Source: Cryobacterium sp. PAMC25264 (GTDB lineage: Bacteria; Actinomycetota; Actinomycetes; Actinomycetales; Microbacteriaceae). Taken from it: a stretch of 64,000 bases of DNA. The stretch covers positions 2,914,001 to 2,978,000 of the forward strand of contig NZ_CP080383.1 in assembly GCF_019443325.1 (NCBI RefSeq), given 5' to 3'. Positions within the stretch are counted from its first letter, which is position 1. Each line of letters begins with the position of its first letter. A program made the position numbers and the translations under genes. This document shows positions 62,042-64,000 of this stretch, in pieces. Under the pieces are notes generated by a model. That model saw nothing but the letters and a program-made list of their open reading frames with translations. It did not search any database and was not told the origin of the DNA.

Positions 62042-63300
62042 TGACGCCGGATCACCGCGAACCCGACAGCAGGTTCACCGCCCGGGCGCTGCGGATCGCG
62101 ATGATCGGCACCCGCGGGGTGCCTGCGACGTTCGGCGGGTTCGAGACCGTGGTGGAGGAAATCGGGCGGCGGCTCGTGGACCGCGGGCATGCCGTGACAG
62201 TGTACTGCCGGGCGCCCAGCGGCCCGGTTCCGCCGGGGACCGTCTACCTGGGCATGCGACTCGTGCACCTCCCGGCGCTGCGGCCGAAGGCCCCCGCATC
62301 CCTCAGCAATACCGCGGTCTCGGTCGCGCACGCCACCACCGGAGCGCGTCCCGACGCCGCTTTCGTCTTCGGGTACACGAACGCCCCGTTCTTGCCGTTG
62401 CTGCGTCGGCGCGGCATCCCGACGACCGTGCACCTGTCCGGTGGCGAGTGGGAACGCGACCGCCGGGTCCGGCCACGCGGGCGGTATTCCCGGTGGGCCG
62501 AACAGGCGACCGTGCGGTCGGCCGACGCCCTCATTGCCGACTCCCAGAACGTCGCGGACTACTACAGCAGGGAGTTTGCCGCTTCGACCGAGCTGATCGG
62601 CTACGGGACCCGTCTGCTGCACGATCCGCCGGCCACGCGTCTGGAGGATTTAGGCCTGCGACCGCACGGGTTCCACCTGGCGGTGGCCCGGTTCGGGCCC
62701 GACAACCATCTGGACGCGATTCTCGACGGCTACCGGCGCAGCAGCACCCGTTTGCCACTGGTCGTCGTCGGCAGCCCACCGGGCTCTGGAGCCCAGGCGC
62801 GCCGCCTCGCCACGTTGGCCGAGGATCCTCGGGTGCGGCTGGTGAGCGGGGCGTGGGACCAGGAGCAGCTCGATCAGCTGTATGCCCACGCGGTGAGCTA
62901 CCTGCACGGGCACTCTGTGGGAGGTACCGACCCGTGGCTGTTGCGTGCAATGGGTGCCCGCACCGCCGCAATCGCCTGGGACGTGCCCGTCAACCGCGAG
63001 ATGCTGGGCGCCTACGGGGCCTACTTCCAAGACCCCCACGCACTCGCCGCGTTGATCGAGGATGCGGAGTTGAACCCGCACCACACACAGGAGGTCAGTG
63101 AGGCGCTGCAGCGTCGTGCGGCCGCCCTGTACAACTGGGGCCACGTCACCGACGGCTATGAAGACCTCGCCCAAAGACTCGTTTCCGGCCACAGCACCCA
63201 GGGGGCAAGCCCCGGACGCAGCGCGCACCCGCGCCACCGTGTGCCTCGGGGGCATCCCGTGGAACCGGGATCAGTCGTCGAACGCGAGCAACCGACATGA
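62041..63300 (+). CDS. Glycosyltransferase with DUF1972 and GT4 domain (Cps2T/WchF-like rhamnosyltransferase type)
   Basis: ATG 62041 overlaps the previous stop (TGATG) and gives 419 residues. IAMIGTRGVPATFGGFETVVEEIGRRLVDRGH, cited core GTRGVPATFGGFETVVEEIG, is the DUF1972 signature. VTVYCRAPSG, FGYTNAPFLPLLRRRGIPT, VHLSGGEWERDRRV, ALIADSQNVADYYSREF and LIGYGTRLLHDPP complete the N half. The C half has VVVGSPPGSGAQARRL, VRLVSGAWDQEQLDQLYAHAVSYLHGHSVGGTDPW with the acceptor-side HGHSVGGT. DUF1972 GT4 enzymes often add beta-1,4-rhamnose directly after the priming sugar, which would suit its position here. The last 35 residues are unconserved. Confidence 0.87.
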   Translation: MTPDHREPDSRFTARALRIAMIGTRGVPATFGGFETVVEEIGRRLVDRGHAVTVYCRAPSGPVPPGTVYLGMRLVHLPALRPKAPASLSNTAVSVAHATTGARPDAAFVFGYTNAPFLPLLRRRGIPTTVHLSGGEWERDRRVRPRGRYSRWAEQATVRSADALIADSQNVADYYSREFAASTELIGYGTRLLHDPPATRLEDLGLRPHGFHLAVARFGPDNHLDAILDGYRRSSTRLPLVVVGSPPGSGAQARRLATLAEDPRVRLVSGAWDQEQLDQLYAHAVSYLHGHSVGGTDPWLLRAMGARTAAIAWDVPVNREMLGAYGAYFQDPHALAALIEDAELNPHHTQEVSEALQRRAAALYNWGHVTDGYEDLAQRLVSGHSTQGASPGRSAHPRHRVPRGHPVEPGSVVEREQPT

Positions 63301-64000
63301 TGCCGTCGGCCGATCTGGGCATCGTCGTGGTCAACCACGGCTACCCCGACCAGCTCGAACGTAACCTGGTGGGAATCGGGCAGAGCGTCCGGCCGGCCCT
63401 GATCGTCGTGGTCGACAATTTTTCCGGGATCGCCCAGCGGGAGGCGATAACTCGCCTCTGTGCCCGCGAAGGATGGACCCTGCTCGCCCCCGGACTCGAT
63501 CTCGGCTTTGCCGCCGGAGCGAACGCTGGGGCGCGGCTGCTGCGTTCGCGCGGCTGCAACCTGCTGCTCCTGCTCGATCCTGCGGTATGGATCGACGCTG
63601 ACGGGGTCCTCGTGCTGGCTGCGGCCTGCGTCGCCGACCCCCAGCGCATCCTCGGTACGAACATTCGCCGCCCGGATGGTTCGATGTGCGACGGCGGCGG
63701 CACCGTGGACGTCCGCCACGGCCACGCACCGACCCGTGACGGTGCGGCCGGCTCAGCACCGGACGGCTGGCTCAGTGCCTCGTGCCTGATGATCCACGGC
63801 TCCCTGTGGGACTGGCTGGGCGGCTTCGACGAAACCTACTTCCTCCTCTGGGAAGACGTCGATCTGTCGTGGCGCTGCGTGGCCGCCGGCGGCACCCTGG
63901 CCGTGCGTGACGACATCATGGTGCTCCGGAGCGCGCCGGATTCCATACCGGCCGACGGAGCCGACCTGGTGCGGATCTACTCGAATTGCCGGAACCGGCT
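63297..64000 (+). CDS. Glycosyltransferase family 2, cut by the right window edge
   Basis: ATG 63297 overlaps the previous stop (ATGA), and the frame stays open to base 64000 (234 codons). LGIVVVNHGYPDQLERNLVG, LIVVVDNFSGIAQREAI, LDLGFAAGANAGARLL and LLLLLDPAVWIDADGV form the GT-A core. Instead of a clean DxD or LNPD there is LDPAVWID. DGWLSASCLMIHGSLWDWLGG and DETYFLLWEDVDLSWRCVAAGG match WbbL-like enzymes, including the ED-V-DLSWR motif. It is the seventh glycosyltransferase of the locus. Its C-terminus lies outside the window. Confidence 0.85.
   Translation, partial: MMPSADLGIVVVNHGYPDQLERNLVGIGQSVRPALIVVVDNFSGIAQREAITRLCAREGWTLLAPGLDLGFAAGANAGARLLRSRGCNLLLLLDPAVWIDADGVLVLAAACVADPQRILGTNIRRPDGSMCDGGGTVDVRHGHAPTRDGAAGSAPDGWLSASCLMIHGSLWDWLGGFDETYFLLWEDVDLSWRCVAAGGTLAVRDDIMVLRSAPDSIPADGADLVRIYSNCRNR

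Overview
The window is high-GC DNA with the gene content and order of an actinobacterium of the family Microbacteriaceae. The evidence is the block lysS-panC-DUF2520-PH-PH-DUF3180-folK-folB-folP-folE-ftsH-hpt-tilS with ppa divergent, plus clpC, frequent GTG/TTG starts and four-base stop/start overlaps. A Cryobacterium/Leifsonia-like genus is my guess from overall resemblance; nothing in the window fixes it.

Layout. 1-2.2 kb: the N-terminal part of a secreted lamin-tail/OB-fold nuclease (frameshifted, cut by the window edge) and an ArgA-type acetyltransferase. 2.3-10.3 kb: clpC with a ClgR-like box, a membrane protein/HTH pair behind an inverted repeat, a membrane-protein gene with an internal TAG, a pirin, cardiolipin synthase and small membrane proteins. 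10.4-23.2 kb: a long leftward housekeeping block (lysS to tilS) for lysyl-tRNA, pantothenate and folate synthesis, membrane proteolysis, purine salvage and tRNA-Ile lysidine formation; ppa runs the other way. 23.2-26.7 kb: two paralogous cell-wall hydrolases (NlpC/P60 and M23) behind MtrA-like 9-mers, then tRNA-Glu, tRNA-Asp and tRNA-Phe.

From about 27.7 kb to the right edge lies one large surface-polysaccharide locus. It holds a priming polyprenyl-phosphate sugar transferase, seven glycosyltransferases, a flippase, an O-antigen-ligase/polymerase-type protein, two Wzz-like chain-length proteins, a polysaccharide deacetylase, two paralogous anchored beta-helix proteins, and a 1932-residue secreted protein with five DUF4082 modules. 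A nine-gene leftward operon (60005 to 50838) makes and decorates sugars: Gfo/Idh/MocA oxidoreductase, NAD-dependent epimerase, two DegT aminotransferases, a PglD/NeuD-type acyltransferase, then an AMP-forming ligase, a PLP decarboxylase, an acyl carrier protein and a beta-helix protein. The ligase/decarboxylase/ACP trio is the most interesting part. It resembles cassettes that load an amino acid on a carrier protein and decarboxylate it there, and also the exosortase-A-associated ligase/decarboxylase pair, but no exosortase is present. The inferred product is an amine-bearing acyl group placed on an amino sugar of the polysaccharide.

Four genes (at about 553, 27209, 28192 and 34060) are each put back in frame by adding one coding-strand G in a G-rich spot. 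Two more (near 37103 and between 60351 and 60470) look the same at their N-termini. This common pattern suggests base-calling or assembly loss rather than six independent pseudogenes, and should be settled before any of them is called dead.
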